Shown here: piece after piece, positions 17,719-27,030 of the stretch | Numbering within the stretch: the stretch's first letter is position 1 | Layout: each line of letters starts with the position of its first letter | Assembly (NCBI RefSeq): GCF_900188065.1 | Contig: NZ_FZNQ01000014.1 | Location: 17,778-81,777 of the forward strand | Source: Halorubrum vacuolatum | GTDB taxonomy: Archaea > Halobacteriota > Halobacteria > Halobacteriales > Haloferacaceae | DNA: 64,000 nucleotides | Direction of reading: 5' to 3' | The notes under the pieces: generated by a model | What the model was told of the DNA's origin: nothing | What the model saw: only the letters and a program-made list of their open reading frames with translations | The model's database searches: none | Made by a program: the position numbers and the translations under genes

Positions 17719-18393
17719 ATGCATGCGGACATTCGGGCCGGTGTGCGAGACGTCTCGCCGTTGCTTTTGGGGATCGCGCCGTTCGGGCTCGTCGCCGGGA
17801 TCGCCTCCGTCGAGGCCGGCCTCGACTTCGCGCAGGCGGTCGGGATGTCCATCATCGTCTTCGCGGGGGCCTCCCAACTCGCAGCACTCGAACTTATCGG
17901 CGCGAACGCCCCCTTCGCGGTCGTCGTTGCAACCGCGGTCGTGATCAACCTCCGCGTGGTGATGTACTCGGCGTCCATCGCGCCATATTTCGCTGACTAC
18001 GGCGAGCGGTTGAGAGCGGGACTCGCCTATGTCCTCACCGATCAGGCGTACGCGCTCTCGATCGCTGAGTTCACCACCGCCGAGACGGAGCGCAGTCGCT
18101 TTCGGTACTATCTCGGCGTTGCGACGCCACTCTGGATCGTCTGGCAAATCTCGACCGTTATCGGCTTCGTTCTCGGTGCTGGCGTCCCGGAGGAGTGGGG
18201 GCTCACCTTTGCGGTCCCACTCGTTTTTCTCGCGCTGCTCGTCCCGGCGATGAAAGATCGCCCGACGACGGTTGCCGGCGCGGTCGGCGGCGTCGCCGCG
18301 CTGCTGGCCGTCGGCGTCCCGTTTAACCTCGGATTGCTCGTCGGCGCGACCGCGGGGATCGTCGCCGGCCTGATCGTGGAGGGGGTGACGTGA
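17719..18393 (+). CDS. azlC: AzlC-family branched-chain amino-acid exporter, large subunit
   Basis: A 224-residue integral membrane protein of the AzlC/YgaZ family. Landmarks are the SPLLLGIAPFGLVAGIASVEAGL opening, FAGASQLAALELIGANAP and the INLRVVMYSASIAPYF segment in the middle. With AzlD it exports branched-chain amino acids, 4-azaleucine or related compounds. It overlaps azlD by 4 bp, the usual two-gene arrangement. Confidence 0.9.
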   Translation: MHADIRAGVRDVSPLLLGIAPFGLVAGIASVEAGLDFAQAVGMSIIVFAGASQLAALELIGANAPFAVVVATAVVINLRVVMYSASIAPYFADYGERLRAGLAYVLTDQAYALSIAEFTTAETERSRFRYYLGVATPLWIVWQISTVIGFVLGAGVPEEWGLTFAVPLVFLALLVPAMKDRPTTVAGAVGGVAALLAVGVPFNLGLLVGATAGIVAGLIVEGVT

Positions 18394-18779
18394 TCGTGGC
18401 GTCCCCGATGGCGGATGCGGCGGTGATCGCGACCGGAACGACCGCGATGAGCGACCGGCGGATCTGGCTCGCGATCGTTCTCATCGGGGTCGCAACGTAC
18501 GGCTTCCGCTACTCGTTCATCCACCTCTTCGGACGGATCGACGAGGTGCCGCCCACGGTAAAACGGGTACTTCGATACGTCCCGGCGGCGGTGCTCGCGG
18601 CGCTCGTCGTCCCCGACCTCGTCACCCTTCGGCCGACCGTGACGGCGACGCTGCTCGATGAACGACTGATCGCCGGCGCCGTCGCCGGCGTGGTGGCCTG
18701 GCGGACGGAGAACGTCTTCGCGACCATCGGTGTGGGGATGCTCACGCTCTGGGTCGTCCGGTTCATCGTTTTCGCGTGA
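18390..18779 (+). CDS. azlD: AzlD-family exporter, small subunit
   Basis: A small membrane protein with about four hydrophobic segments (IWLAIVLIGVATYGFRYSFI, YVPAAVLAALVVPDLV, LIAGAVAGVVAW, FATIGVGMLTLWVV), matching AzlD/YgaH. The GTG at 18390 overlaps the azlC stop and gives 129 residues. An internal ATG at 18447 gives 110 residues, closer to typical AzlD length, so the true start may be either. A T-run at 18793-18797 follows the stop. Confidence 0.85.
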   Translation: MIVASPMADAAVIATGTTAMSDRRIWLAIVLIGVATYGFRYSFIHLFGRIDEVPPTVKRVLRYVPAAVLAALVVPDLVTLRPTVTATLLDERLIAGAVAGVVAWRTENVFATIGVGMLTLWVVRFIVFA

Positions 18780-18792
18780 GCCGAGAGCGGGG

Positions 18793-18797
18793 TTTTT
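18793..18797 (+). terminator. T-run terminator after azlCD
   Basis: Five T residues follow GCGGG directly after the azlD stop and before the moeA start, consistent with oligo-U termination in archaea. Confidence 0.4.
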
Positions 18798-18821
18798 GCT
18801 CCCGGAACCGAAACAGGGTTC

Positions 18822-20096
18822 ATGAGCAACGACAGACGCCAAGCTGGATTTAAACGCCGGACACGCGTCGCCGAGGCACGCTCGACGCTCCTTGCGGCCG
18901 TGTCGTCACACGAGCGGACGGAGACGGTTCCGCTCGCGGATGCCGACGGTCGCGTCCTCGCGGAGCCGATCGATTCGCCCGTTCCCGTGCCGAGCTATGA
19001 CCGAGCCGCGATGGACGGCTACGCCGTCCGCGCGGCGGACACCTTCGGGGCCTCCGACCGTTCGCCAGCTGTCCTGCGGGCGACCGAGCGGGACGGGCCG
19101 GTCGGTCCGGGCGAGGCCGCCCGCGTCCACACCGGGAGCGACCTACCGGCGGGCGCCGACGCGGTCGTCATGATCGAACACGTCGAGGAGGTCGGCGACG
19201 AGGTGGAGACGTTCGACGCGGTCGCCGCCGGCGAGAACGTCGGGGAGGCCGGCGAGGACGTCCCCGAGGGAAAACGGCTCTACGAGCCCGGGGAGGTCCT
19301 TCGTCCCTCGGATCTCGGGTTGTGCAAATCGGTCGGGATCGAGTCGGTGACCGTCCACGAGCGACCCGAGGTGGCCGTGATCCCGACCGGCGAGGAGCTG
19401 GTCCAGTCGGACCCCGAACCGGGACAAGTGATCGAGACGAACGGGCTCACCGTCTCCCGGCTGGTCGAACGTTGGGGCGGTGTGTCGCGCTATCGGTCGA
19501 TCGTCACCGACGACGAGTCGTCGCTCGCGGCGGCGATCGAGCGTGATCTCGACGCCGACGTCATCGTCACGACCGGCGGCTCCTCCGTCGGCGAACGCGA
19601 CCTGATCCCGGAGGTCGTCGACGACCTCGGCGAGGTGCTCGTCCACGGCGTCGCGCTCAAGCCCGGCCACCCGGTCTGTCTCGGCGTCGTCGAGGGAACG
19701 CCCGTCATCTGCCTGCCGGGATATCCGGTCGCCTGCATCGTCAACGCGGTGCAGTTTCTCCGCCCGGTGCAGAAACGGACGGGCGGAACCGACGCCGAGC
19801 CGTTTCCGACGCGACGCGCGCGGCTGGACCGGAAGATCCCGAGCGAACCCGGTACCCGGACGTTCGCGCGGGTTCGCCTGCACGCCGATGGCGACGGTGA
19901 TGACCGCACGGACGCCGACAACGCGGACGACGAGGTCGGCGACACCCTCCCCACCGCCACGCCGACCCGTGCGAGCGGCTCCGGCGTCCTGTCGAGCGTC
20001 GCGCTCGCGACGGGGTGGGTCGTCGTGCCCGAGCCGCGGGAGGGACTCGACGCCGGTGAACTCGTCGACGTGGAGCTGTGGGAGGTGAACGTATGA
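18822..20096 (+). CDS. moeA: Molybdopterin molybdotransferase MoeA
   Basis: A 424-residue MoeA that inserts molybdate into adenylated molybdopterin. Visible landmarks are PVPSYDRAAMDGYAVRA, HTGSDLPAGADAVVMIEHVEE, EVAVIPTGEELV, the active-site TTGGSSVGERD and GTPVICLPGYPVACIVN. Sequence before residue 25 is a short basic lead. It is followed with a 4-bp overlap by a second moeA-like gene, the two-copy arrangement common in archaea, where one copy may serve molybdenum and the other tungsten or carry an extra domain. Confidence 0.92.
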   Translation: MSNDRRQAGFKRRTRVAEARSTLLAAVSSHERTETVPLADADGRVLAEPIDSPVPVPSYDRAAMDGYAVRAADTFGASDRSPAVLRATERDGPVGPGEAARVHTGSDLPAGADAVVMIEHVEEVGDEVETFDAVAAGENVGEAGEDVPEGKRLYEPGEVLRPSDLGLCKSVGIESVTVHERPEVAVIPTGEELVQSDPEPGQVIETNGLTVSRLVERWGGVSRYRSIVTDDESSLAAAIERDLDADVIVTTGGSSVGERDLIPEVVDDLGEVLVHGVALKPGHPVCLGVVEGTPVICLPGYPVACIVNAVQFLRPVQKRTGGTDAEPFPTRRARLDRKIPSEPGTRTFARVRLHADGDGDDRTDADNADDEVGDTLPTATPTRASGSGVLSSVALATGWVVVPEPREGLDAGELVDVELWEVNV

Positions 20097-22051
20097 GCGA
20101 CCGACGGGAGTTTCACGACCTCGTGTCGCCTGAAACCGCCCACGAGGCGATCGCGTCGCTCGATCTCGCGCCGGAACCGGAGTCAGTCCCGCTTTCGGAC
20201 GCGCGTGGCCGCACCCTCGCCGAGCGGGTCGACGCCGACATCGACGTCCCGGGGTTCGACCGGGCGTCGATGGACGGCTATGCGGTCCGCGCCCGCGACA
20301 CCTTCGGAGCCGACGAGGCGGACCCCGTCGAACTGGATCGGATCGGGGCCGTCCACGCGGGCGAGACGCCGACGGTGACCGTCGAGCACGGCACCTGTGC
20401 CGAGATCTCGACCGGCGCCGTGATGCCCGACGGTGCGGACGCGGTCGTGATGGTCGAGCGCACGGACGAGGTTGGTGACGGAACCACTGACACGACCACG
20501 ATCGCGATCCGAACCGCCGTCGCGCCCGGCGATCACGTCATGACCGCCGGTGCGGATGTGGCCGCCGGCGCTCGGGCGCTCGGTCCCGGTACGCGATTGA
20601 CCGCCCGCGAGATCGGGCTCCTCTCTGCACTCGGCGTGGATCGGGTTCCAGTCCGCGGGAAACCGACCGTCGGGATCGTCTCGACGGGTGACGAGTTGGT
20701 CCGTCCCGGTGAGCCGCTCGATCCCACACGCGGGGAGATCTACGACGTCAACTCGACGACGATCGCCGCAGGGGTTGCCGAGGCGGGTGGCGAACCGATC
20801 CTCTACCCGCATGCCGGCGACGACTACGACGAAATGGAGCGGCTTCTCCGACGGGCCGCCGACGAGTGTGACCTCGTCTGTTCCTCCGGGTCGACCTCGG
20901 CGAGCGCGGTCGACGTGATCTATCGTGTCATCGAGGAACGCGGCGATCTGCTCGTCCACGGGGTCGCTGTCAAACCCGGCAAGCCGATGCTCATCGGGCG
21001 GCTCGACCGCGCTGACGGCGGCGAGTCAGCCTATGTCGGGCTCCCCGGCTACCCCGTCTCGGCGCTCACGATCTTTCGGACGTTCGTCGCGCCCGCGATC
21101 CGTCGAGCGGCCGGGCGTCCCGAGCCGCCGACCGCGACGATCGAGGGACGGATGGCGCTCCGTGAGCGGTACGGCGAGGGGCGGCTTCGGCTGATGCCCG
21201 TCGGTGTGCTTGCTGCCGCGGAACCGTCCGACGGCGACGCGGACGATCCGAGCGATGAACCCGAAGCCGCCCCGCTCGTCTATCCGGTTGATAAGGGCTC
21301 GGGCGCGACGACGAGCCTCGTCGAGGCCGACGGCATCGTCGCCGTCGACCCCGACACCGAGTACCTCGATTCGGGCGAGCGGGTGACGGTGCAGCTCTTC
21401 TCACCGGACGTCCGCCCGCCGACGCTGCTCGGCGTCGGCGAGGACGACCCCGCGCTCAACCGACTACTCGATCGACTCGACAACCCAAGATACCTGCCAG
21501 TCGGCTCTCGGGAGGGCTTCCGGCGGCTCCGTGACGGCGTGCCCGATGTCGCCGTTACCGCCGGACCGCTCGCCCGCGAGGTCGAACACGTCGAACTCGG
21601 CGGCTGGACCCGCGAGTGGGGCCTCGTCGTTCCCGCGGGGAACCCGGCGAACGTGGATGGGCTCGCCGACCTCATCGACCGAGACCTCCGGTTCGTTAAC
21701 CGACCGACCGACTCGGGACTTCGGCGAAGCTTGGACGATTCCCTCGACGAACTCGCCGGCGACCGGGACGTCGCCCGCAGGTCGCTCACGGAGACGATCG
21801 ACGGATACGGGTTAACCGTGCGCGCCTTCGAGAGTCCCGTTCGACGGGTCCTCGCAGGCGATGCCGACGTCGGACTCGGGCTCCGGGCGACAGCCAGCAG
21901 GCTCGGCGCCGCGTTCGTCCCGCTCGGCGAGCAGCGCGTCGTCGTCCGCGCCGCGCCCGATCGGGCTGAACGGGACGCGGTGCAGGAATTGGGGACGACG
22001 CTCACGGATATCGACGACATCGTCCGTGGGCTCGCCGGCTACTCGACGTAG
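20093..22051 (+). CDS. MoeA-like protein fused to a C-terminal binding-protein (PBP/LysR-effector-like) domain
   Basis: A 652-residue fusion. Residues 1-400 repeat the MoeA fold: DVPGFDRASMDGYAVRA, STGAVMPDGADAVVMVERTDE, GIVSTGDELV, SSGSTSASAVD and VGLPGYPVSALT. Residues about 445-652 resemble a type-2 periplasmic-binding-protein domain (GVGEDDPALNRLLD, VAVTAGPLAREVE, LRFVNRPTDSGLRRSLDDSLDEL), as in the C-terminal domain of archaeal molybdopterin proteins. The domain probably senses or binds an oxyanion or cofactor intermediate. It starts inside the stop codon of moeA. The active-site GGSSVG of MoeA is altered here to SGSTSAS. Confidence 0.87.
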   Translation: MSDRREFHDLVSPETAHEAIASLDLAPEPESVPLSDARGRTLAERVDADIDVPGFDRASMDGYAVRARDTFGADEADPVELDRIGAVHAGETPTVTVEHGTCAEISTGAVMPDGADAVVMVERTDEVGDGTTDTTTIAIRTAVAPGDHVMTAGADVAAGARALGPGTRLTAREIGLLSALGVDRVPVRGKPTVGIVSTGDELVRPGEPLDPTRGEIYDVNSTTIAAGVAEAGGEPILYPHAGDDYDEMERLLRRAADECDLVCSSGSTSASAVDVIYRVIEERGDLLVHGVAVKPGKPMLIGRLDRADGGESAYVGLPGYPVSALTIFRTFVAPAIRRAAGRPEPPTATIEGRMALRERYGEGRLRLMPVGVLAAAEPSDGDADDPSDEPEAAPLVYPVDKGSGATTSLVEADGIVAVDPDTEYLDSGERVTVQLFSPDVRPPTLLGVGEDDPALNRLLDRLDNPRYLPVGSREGFRRLRDGVPDVAVTAGPLAREVEHVELGGWTREWGLVVPAGNPANVDGLADLIDRDLRFVNRPTDSGLRRSLDDSLDELAGDRDVARRSLTETIDGYGLTVRAFESPVRRVLAGDADVGLGLRATASRLGAAFVPLGEQRVVVRAAPDRAERDAVQELGTTLTDIDDIVRGLAGYST

Positions 22052-22071
22052 CGCCGCGTCCACCGGTGCGA

Positions 22072-22707
22072 TCACCGACTCCGCCGTCCCTTCGTCTGGC
22101 GGTAGTCCCGGCTTAAGACCTCCTCTTGGAGGTGGTCGATGAAGGCGTCAGCCTGTGCGTCGGTCATCGTCGCCGGGTCGACCATGGGGACGATCTCGAA
22201 GCCGCGCCCGCGGATCGTCGTCGCGTGCTCGGCGTCGATGTCGAAGGAGTCTGGTCGACGGGTGGTGTACTCGATCGCGAGCGCACGTAACGCCCGCTCG
22301 CCGACCGGCACGATGATCTGCGGATTGATCATCCGGATCTCCGCGTTGAGAAACGGTTCACACGTCTCTACCTCCAGATCGCTCGGGTCGCGCTCGGGAT
22401 GTCGACAGCGCGTGAGGTTCGTAAAGAAGACGTTCTGCACGTCCGGCTCCGTCGCCGACGGCGGCGAACGGACGAAGCCGAACTCGCCGAAGATCGCCTG
22501 TACCCGTTCGCCGCCACCGGCGCCCGTGAACGGCACGCCGTTCGCCTCGGCGGCGGCGGTCGGCGCCTCGCCGACGACGAGGAACTCCGCGCCGACGTCG
22601 CCGTAGCCGTGGACGACGCGCTCTCGCGGGCCGCACAGCTCGGGACAGTTCTCGCATGCTTCGTCCATCCCGAACGGGTTCTCGAACTCGCGTTGGTGAG
22701 CGTCCAC
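22072..22707 (-). CDS. Uracil-DNA glycosylase, Fe-S family 4-like
   Basis: A 211-residue DNA-repair enzyme that removes uracil from DNA. Cys residues for a 4Fe-4S cluster are in ACENCPELC near residue 18, and further Cys residues are in TRCRHPER and VETCEPFL. The uracil-pocket motif reads GEAPTAAAEANGVPFTG, a variant of the family-4 GEAPGxxExxxGxPFxG, and the IIVPVGERAL strand follows. Loss of the Gly after GEAP is unusual, so activity may be modified. It converges with the MoeA fusion gene. Confidence 0.87.
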   Translation of the reverse strand: MDAHQREFENPFGMDEACENCPELCGPRERVVHGYGDVGAEFLVVGEAPTAAAEANGVPFTGAGGGERVQAIFGEFGFVRSPPSATEPDVQNVFFTNLTRCRHPERDPSDLEVETCEPFLNAEIRMINPQIIVPVGERALRALAIEYTTRRPDSFDIDAEHATTIRGRGFEIVPMVDPATMTDAQADAFIDHLQEEVLSRDYRQTKGRRSR

Positions 22708-22751
22708 GCGTTAAAATGGAAGCGAACGACCCTAAATCGCTCGTCCGCCCG

Positions 22752-22988
22752 TCAGGTGAGCGGCGTGTACGTTTCCTTTTCGGCGTCGACGAGGTTCTGC
22801 TGACGAAGGGTCTTCAAGACGCCGTACAGCGCGATCTTTTTCATTCCGAGGTCATCGGCCAGCTCGCCGACGGTTGCCTCGCCGTTCGTCGTCAGGTACA
22901 GATAAACGAGTTTCGCCCGCGGTGATTGCAGCTCCGGCGGCAGCGGTCGCGTCGCCGGCGCCGTCTCCATGCGTAGCATCTTGTCCAT
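22752..22988 (-). CDS. Small winged-helix transcriptional regulator (TrmB/MarR-like)
   Basis: A 78-residue stand-alone HTH: PRAKLVYLYLTTNGEATVGELADDLGMKKIALYGVLKTLRQQNLV matches the TrmB/MarR wing-helix pattern, with no effector domain. The ATG at 22988 follows a TATA-like TTTATTA about 25-30 nt upstream, giving a leaderless start and excluding the longer upstream reading. Target genes are unknown; the neighbours are the glycosylase gene and the sdh operon. Confidence 0.82.
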   Translation of the reverse strand: MDKMLRMETAPATRPLPPELQSPRAKLVYLYLTTNGEATVGELADDLGMKKIALYGVLKTLRQQNLVDAEKETYTPLT

Positions 22989-23239
22989 CACAAGTAGTTC
23001 GACGATAATAAACCCCCCATTCAACGATCGTCGAAATCCGTCATGTGGCCCTGTACGCGTCGAAATAGCCGGTACAGGTCGGATCTGACTGCGGGAGTCG
23101 GTCACGATCGACGGGATCATCGGTCCATCGACCCCCCGATTTCGACCCATGACGGATACACGACCGTGAGGGATCCGGATCGACGATGATGGATCGGCCG
23201 GGACCGACGGCGAGCGATCAGCAGGGCCGGGCTGCCGGA

Positions 23240-25069
23240 TCAGTAGGACCGGACCTTCGGCTCGTACGTCTTGTTCTCGCCTTCGAGGATGACGGGTTTA
23301 TACCACAGCTCCGGTTCGCCATCGTTCCACGAGACCATCGTGTGTTTGAGCCACTCCTCGTCGTCGCGAACCTGGTTCTCCTTGCGCCAGTGGGCGCCAC
23401 GGAACTCCTTGCGCGCGAGCGCACCCATCGTCAGTGCCTCCGCGATGTCAAGGAGGTTGCGCGTCTCCATCGTGTGGATCAGGTCGGTGTTGTACGTCCG
23501 GGAGGGATCCGCAACGGCCACGTCCTTGTACGCCTCGCGGGCACGCTGGATGTCCTCCAACGCCTGTTTGAGTCCCGACTCCTCACGGAAGACGTTGACG
23601 TGTTGGGTCATCGTCTCCTGGACGGCCGAGCGGATCTCCGCGTGGTTGCGCCCCCGCCGATCCATCAACTCCTCGACACGCGCTTCCGCCCGCTGGACCG
23701 CGGCCGAGAGGACGGTTTCCGGATCCGTAACGACCGCACCACCGTCGGCGGCCGCGGGGCTCGTTCCCCCGGATTCGCCGAGTTCGGTTTCGAACTCGTA
23801 GTCGGCCATCTCGTACTCGCCGGTTTTGCCGGTCGGGATCTCCGCCTCGCCGAGATCGTCGCCGGCGGCGTGGCGGCCCGCCAACTTGCCGAAGACGATG
23901 AGCTCGGGCAGGGCGTTCCCGCCCAGTCGATTCGCGCCGTGAACCGACGCACAGGCACACTCGCCGACCGCATAGAGGCCGCTGATGCAGGTCTCTCCGT
24001 GTTCGTTCGTCTCGACGCCGCCCATCCCGTAGTGCTGGCCGGGCTTGACGGGCATCGGCTCGGTGAGCCCGTCGGCACCCTCGAAGTCCTCCGCGAGGTG
24101 CAGGATGTTCTCCAACCGGTCGAGAATGCGCTCCTCGCCGAGGTGACGCATGTCGAGGTGGACGTACTCGTCCTCGATCCCCCGGCCCTCGTTGACCTCC
24201 GTCAGCTCCGCGCGGGAGACGACGTCGCGGGAGGCGAGCTCGCCGGCGTTGTTCGCGTAGCCGTGTTCGAACATGAACCGCTCGCCCTCGGCGTTATACA
24301 GGATCCCTCCCTCGCCGCGGACCCCCTCGGAGATGAGGACGCCCGTGGAGGGAAGCGTCGTCGGGTGGAACTGGATGAACTCCATGTCCTCCATCGGCAC
24401 GCCCGCGCGGTAGGCCATCGCCACACCGTCGCCGGTGTTCGCGACCGCGTTCGTGGTGTGGTCATAGACCTGTCCCATCCCGCCCGTCGCGAGGATGACC
24501 CCGTCGTTCGCGCGGAAGCCGCTGATCTCGCCGCTCGCGATGTCGTAGGCGACGACCCCGTAACAGGTTCGATCCTCCGGATCCTCCTCGTCGGTGACCG
24601 CGAGGTCCATCACGTGCCACTCGTCATAGACCGTGATCCCCCGCTTGACGACCTGCTCGTACATCGCGTGGAGCATCTGGTGGCCGGTCTCCGCACCCGC
24701 GTAGGTCGTCCGCGGGAACGAGAGGCCGCCGAACGGCCGCTGGGAGACGCGACCGTCCTCCTCGCGTGAGAAGGGCATCCCCCAATGTTCGAGGGTGATG
24801 ACCTCCTCGGGGCTGCCCTTACAGAGCGCCTCGACGGCGGGGGCGTCCCCGAGATAGTCGGAGCCCTTCATGGTGTCGTAGGCGTGATCCTCCCAGGAGT
24901 CGGCCTCGCGGAGGGCCGCGTTGATCCCGCCCTCGGCAGCGCCGGTGTGTGATCGAACCGGGTGCAACTTCGAGACGATCGCCGCGTCGGCGCCCGCCTC
25001 CTGTGCCGCGATCGCCGCCCGAAGGCCCGCCCCTCCGGCGCCGACCACGATGACGTCGTGTTCGTACAT
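23240..25069 (-). CDS. sdhA: Succinate dehydrogenase flavoprotein subunit
   Basis: A 609-residue catalytic subunit of complex II, oxidising succinate to fumarate. FAD motifs are VVGAGGAGLRAAIAAQEAG at the N-terminus and SHTGAAEGGINAAL, containing the His that binds FAD covalently. The active-site region FIQFHPTTLPSTGVLISEGVRGEGG and the C-terminal helices with RTYNTDLIHTMETRN are intact. It is the last gene of the minus-strand sdhCDBA operon, 53 nt after sdhB. Confidence 0.95.
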   Translation of the reverse strand: MYEHDVIVVGAGGAGLRAAIAAQEAGADAAIVSKLHPVRSHTGAAEGGINAALREADSWEDHAYDTMKGSDYLGDAPAVEALCKGSPEEVITLEHWGMPFSREEDGRVSQRPFGGLSFPRTTYAGAETGHQMLHAMYEQVVKRGITVYDEWHVMDLAVTDEEDPEDRTCYGVVAYDIASGEISGFRANDGVILATGGMGQVYDHTTNAVANTGDGVAMAYRAGVPMEDMEFIQFHPTTLPSTGVLISEGVRGEGGILYNAEGERFMFEHGYANNAGELASRDVVSRAELTEVNEGRGIEDEYVHLDMRHLGEERILDRLENILHLAEDFEGADGLTEPMPVKPGQHYGMGGVETNEHGETCISGLYAVGECACASVHGANRLGGNALPELIVFGKLAGRHAAGDDLGEAEIPTGKTGEYEMADYEFETELGESGGTSPAAADGGAVVTDPETVLSAAVQRAEARVEELMDRRGRNHAEIRSAVQETMTQHVNVFREESGLKQALEDIQRAREAYKDVAVADPSRTYNTDLIHTMETRNLLDIAEALTMGALARKEFRGAHWRKENQVRDDEEWLKHTMVSWNDGEPELWYKPVILEGENKTYEPKVRSY

Positions 25070-25122
25070 GGGTTGTATGATGAGTGATTAGGTCTGGATG
25101 CTCTTGAACGTGTTTGCGACGC

Positions 25123-26019
25123 TCACCAGAACTTGAGGTTGTTTTTGACCGCTTCGCGCTTCAGCTCCTGGATGTGCTCGGTCAGTGGAATGTCCTTCGG
25201 ACAGACCTCCGTACAGGAGAACTGGGTCTGACAGCGCCAGACGCCGTGTTCCTGTTCGATGATCTCCAACCGCTTCTGTTTGATGTCCTCGCCCTCGCGT
25301 TCGTCCATCGCGAACCGGTAGGCTTTGTTGATCGCGGCCGGCCCGAGATACTCGTTGTCGCCGGCGGCGATGTTACACGAGGACATGCAGGCGCTACACC
25401 AGATACAGCGCGTGGACATCTTGATCTTCTCGCGGTTCTCCCGCGACTGCCGCTGCTCCTCCAACTCGCCGTCGGGGAGCTCGTTCGTCTGGAAGTAGGG
25501 TTCGACCGCGTGCATCTGCTCGTAGAAGTGCTCCATCTCGATGACGAGGTCCTTCGTCACCTCGGCGTGTGGGAGCGGCTCGACGCGGATCGGCTCCTGT
25601 AGTTCGGAGATCTGGGTCTTACACGCGAGCTTCTGGGTGCCGTTGACGAACATCGCGTCCGACCCACAGATCGCCTGCCGACAGGAGTGCCGGAAGGTGA
25701 GCGAGGAGTCGTAGGTGTCGCGGGCGTACATCAACGCGTCGAGGACGGTCATTCCCTTCGTGAAGGGGACGTGGAACGTGTCGAACCGGGGTTCCTGTTT
25801 GCCCTCGACCTCGGGGTCATACCGGAAGACCTTCAACTCGATCGTGTCCTCGTCGGCGGCCGCCCGCTCGGCCTCCTCGGCCTGCTTCTGGGCCCGCCGT
25901 TCGGCCGCCCGCCGTCGCTTCTCCGCACGCCGCGCGTCCCCCTTCGAGGGGATCTGGGTCTCGGTCTCGGCGGCGGCCTCGGTCGGTTCCTCCTGTTGTT
26001 CGGGAACTTGCGTGCTCAT
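25123..26019 (-). CDS. sdhB: Succinate dehydrogenase iron-sulfur subunit
   Basis: A 298-residue subunit carrying electrons from FAD to the membrane. It contains a 2Fe-2S segment (CRQAICGSDAM) and two ferredoxin-like segments, CIWCSACMSSC and CTEVCPKDIPL. The first 65 residues are an extra, highly charged Ala/Glu/Arg-rich extension with coiled-coil character that precedes the core (IELKVFRYDPE). In the second cluster motif the Pro usually following the last Cys is Asn (SSCN). Order between sdhD and sdhA is the standard haloarchaeal one. Confidence 0.94.
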   Translation of the reverse strand: MSTQVPEQQEEPTEAAAETETQIPSKGDARRAEKRRRAAERRAQKQAEEAERAAADEDTIELKVFRYDPEVEGKQEPRFDTFHVPFTKGMTVLDALMYARDTYDSSLTFRHSCRQAICGSDAMFVNGTQKLACKTQISELQEPIRVEPLPHAEVTKDLVIEMEHFYEQMHAVEPYFQTNELPDGELEEQRQSRENREKIKMSTRCIWCSACMSSCNIAAGDNEYLGPAAINKAYRFAMDEREGEDIKQKRLEIIEQEHGVWRCQTQFSCTEVCPKDIPLTEHIQELKREAVKNNLKFW

Positions 26020-26044
26020 GGGTGGTGTTGTGATGCCAGCATAA

Positions 26045-26416
26045 TCAGTAGAGCGGGATCCCCGCCCACGCGTTCGCGGTGCGGAACCCCTGGACGATGA
26101 GGATGATGCTCGCGAGGATCAGCGTCCACTTGATCACGGTCCGCTTCGTGCCGCTCAGACCCTGGTTAATGAGGGCGTTGTAGACGCCGTTCACGCCGTG
26201 GAACGTCGCCGTCAATAAGAACAGGATCATGAGCGAGTAGTAGGTCCACGTCTCCATCCGACCCGAACTCATGAGGAACGAGACCTCGTCGGCGTGGTGG
26301 ACGAAGTGGAGCAAGAAGAAATGGAACGCAAGGACCACGATGAGGAACGCTGCCGTGATCCGTTGGAGGAGCCACATCGTTCCGCCCTGCTGGAACGAGG
26401 AGTAGCGTTCGGCCAT
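26045..26416 (-). CDS. sdhD: Succinate dehydrogenase membrane anchor subunit D
   Basis: A 123-residue protein with three membrane segments (WLLQRITAAFLIVVLAFHFFLLHFVHH, YSLMILFLLTATFHGVNGVY, TLILASIILIVQGF). His residues in the first two could bind haem or shape the quinone site. It lies 1 nt after sdhC and 25 nt before sdhB in the same operon. Confidence 0.88.
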   Translation of the reverse strand: MAERYSSFQQGGTMWLLQRITAAFLIVVLAFHFFLLHFVHHADEVSFLMSSGRMETWTYYSLMILFLLTATFHGVNGVYNALINQGLSGTKRTVIKWTLILASIILIVQGFRTANAWAGIPLY

Positions 26417-26417
26417 G

Positions 26418-26843
26418 TTAGAACGCCCCCGCGATGAACGTCGGCACGGACGCGACGGTGATCGCCCCCGTGAGGATGAGCGACGCGTAGAAGCTCTTGT
26501 CCTGTGATTCCAGCCCGATTCCGAGATCGATCAAGAGGAGCCGGGTTCCGTTGAGGATGTGAAAGACCGCCACCGCGAGCAGGCCGACCTCCAGGATGCG
26601 GACGAGAAGCAGCTCCTCGAGCGTGACGATCGTCTGGGTGTAGATGTCGTCACCGGCCTGTAGGACGGCTGCCTCCTGGCCCGCCGCCGGGATCGCGGTG
26701 CTCAACACGGCGATGTGCGTGAAGAGGTATCCCACCAGCACCCAGCCGGTGAACTTGTGGAATATCCACGCCCACATCCCCGCCGAGAACTCCCGCCACC
26801 TGCCGAAGTCCTCGATGAGGCCCCGATTGTACGACTGACTCAT
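26418..26843 (-). CDS. sdhC: Succinate dehydrogenase cytochrome b subunit C
   Basis: A 141-residue protein with three membrane segments. [22 protein letters not shown] (haem/quinone-site His) and [15 protein letters not shown] match cytochrome b556-type SdhC. It heads the operon. The ATG at 26843 is supported by a TATA box centred 28 nt upstream; the longer in-frame reading begins upstream of that promoter. Confidence 0.9.
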   Translation of the reverse strand: MSQSYNRGLIEDFGRWREFSAGMWAWIFHKFTGWVLVGYLFTHIAVLSTAIPAAGQEAAVLQAGDDIYTQTIVTLEELLLVRILEVGLLAVAVFHILNGTRLLLIDLGIGLESQDKSFYASLILTGAITVASVPTFIAGAF

Positions 26844-26867
26844 ACGTATGTCGTTCAGAAGCGGGGT

Positions 26868-26875
26868 CGTATAGT
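26868..26875 (-). promoter_or_regulatory. TATA box of the sdhCDBA operon
   Basis: On the minus strand ACTATACG is centred 28 nt before the sdhC ATG, implying a leaderless or nearly leaderless transcript. Confidence 0.65.
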
Positions 26876-27030
26876 AGTTTCTAACGCGGTGGGTTCGGTG
26901 GGATCGACGATGGACGTGCATGCATCGGGTGAGCGTTTCACTCTCTCCCACAGTCGCCGTGTGAACAGCTCACACCCTATCGAGCGTGGACGGAACCCTT
27001 ATACGTCGTTGGCGTCCCCGTACAGTTGCA

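Noticed and set aside
23186..24769. 527-codon plus-strand frame opposite sdhA
   Set aside because: It is the antisense shadow of sdhA. No promoter or family motif supports it.
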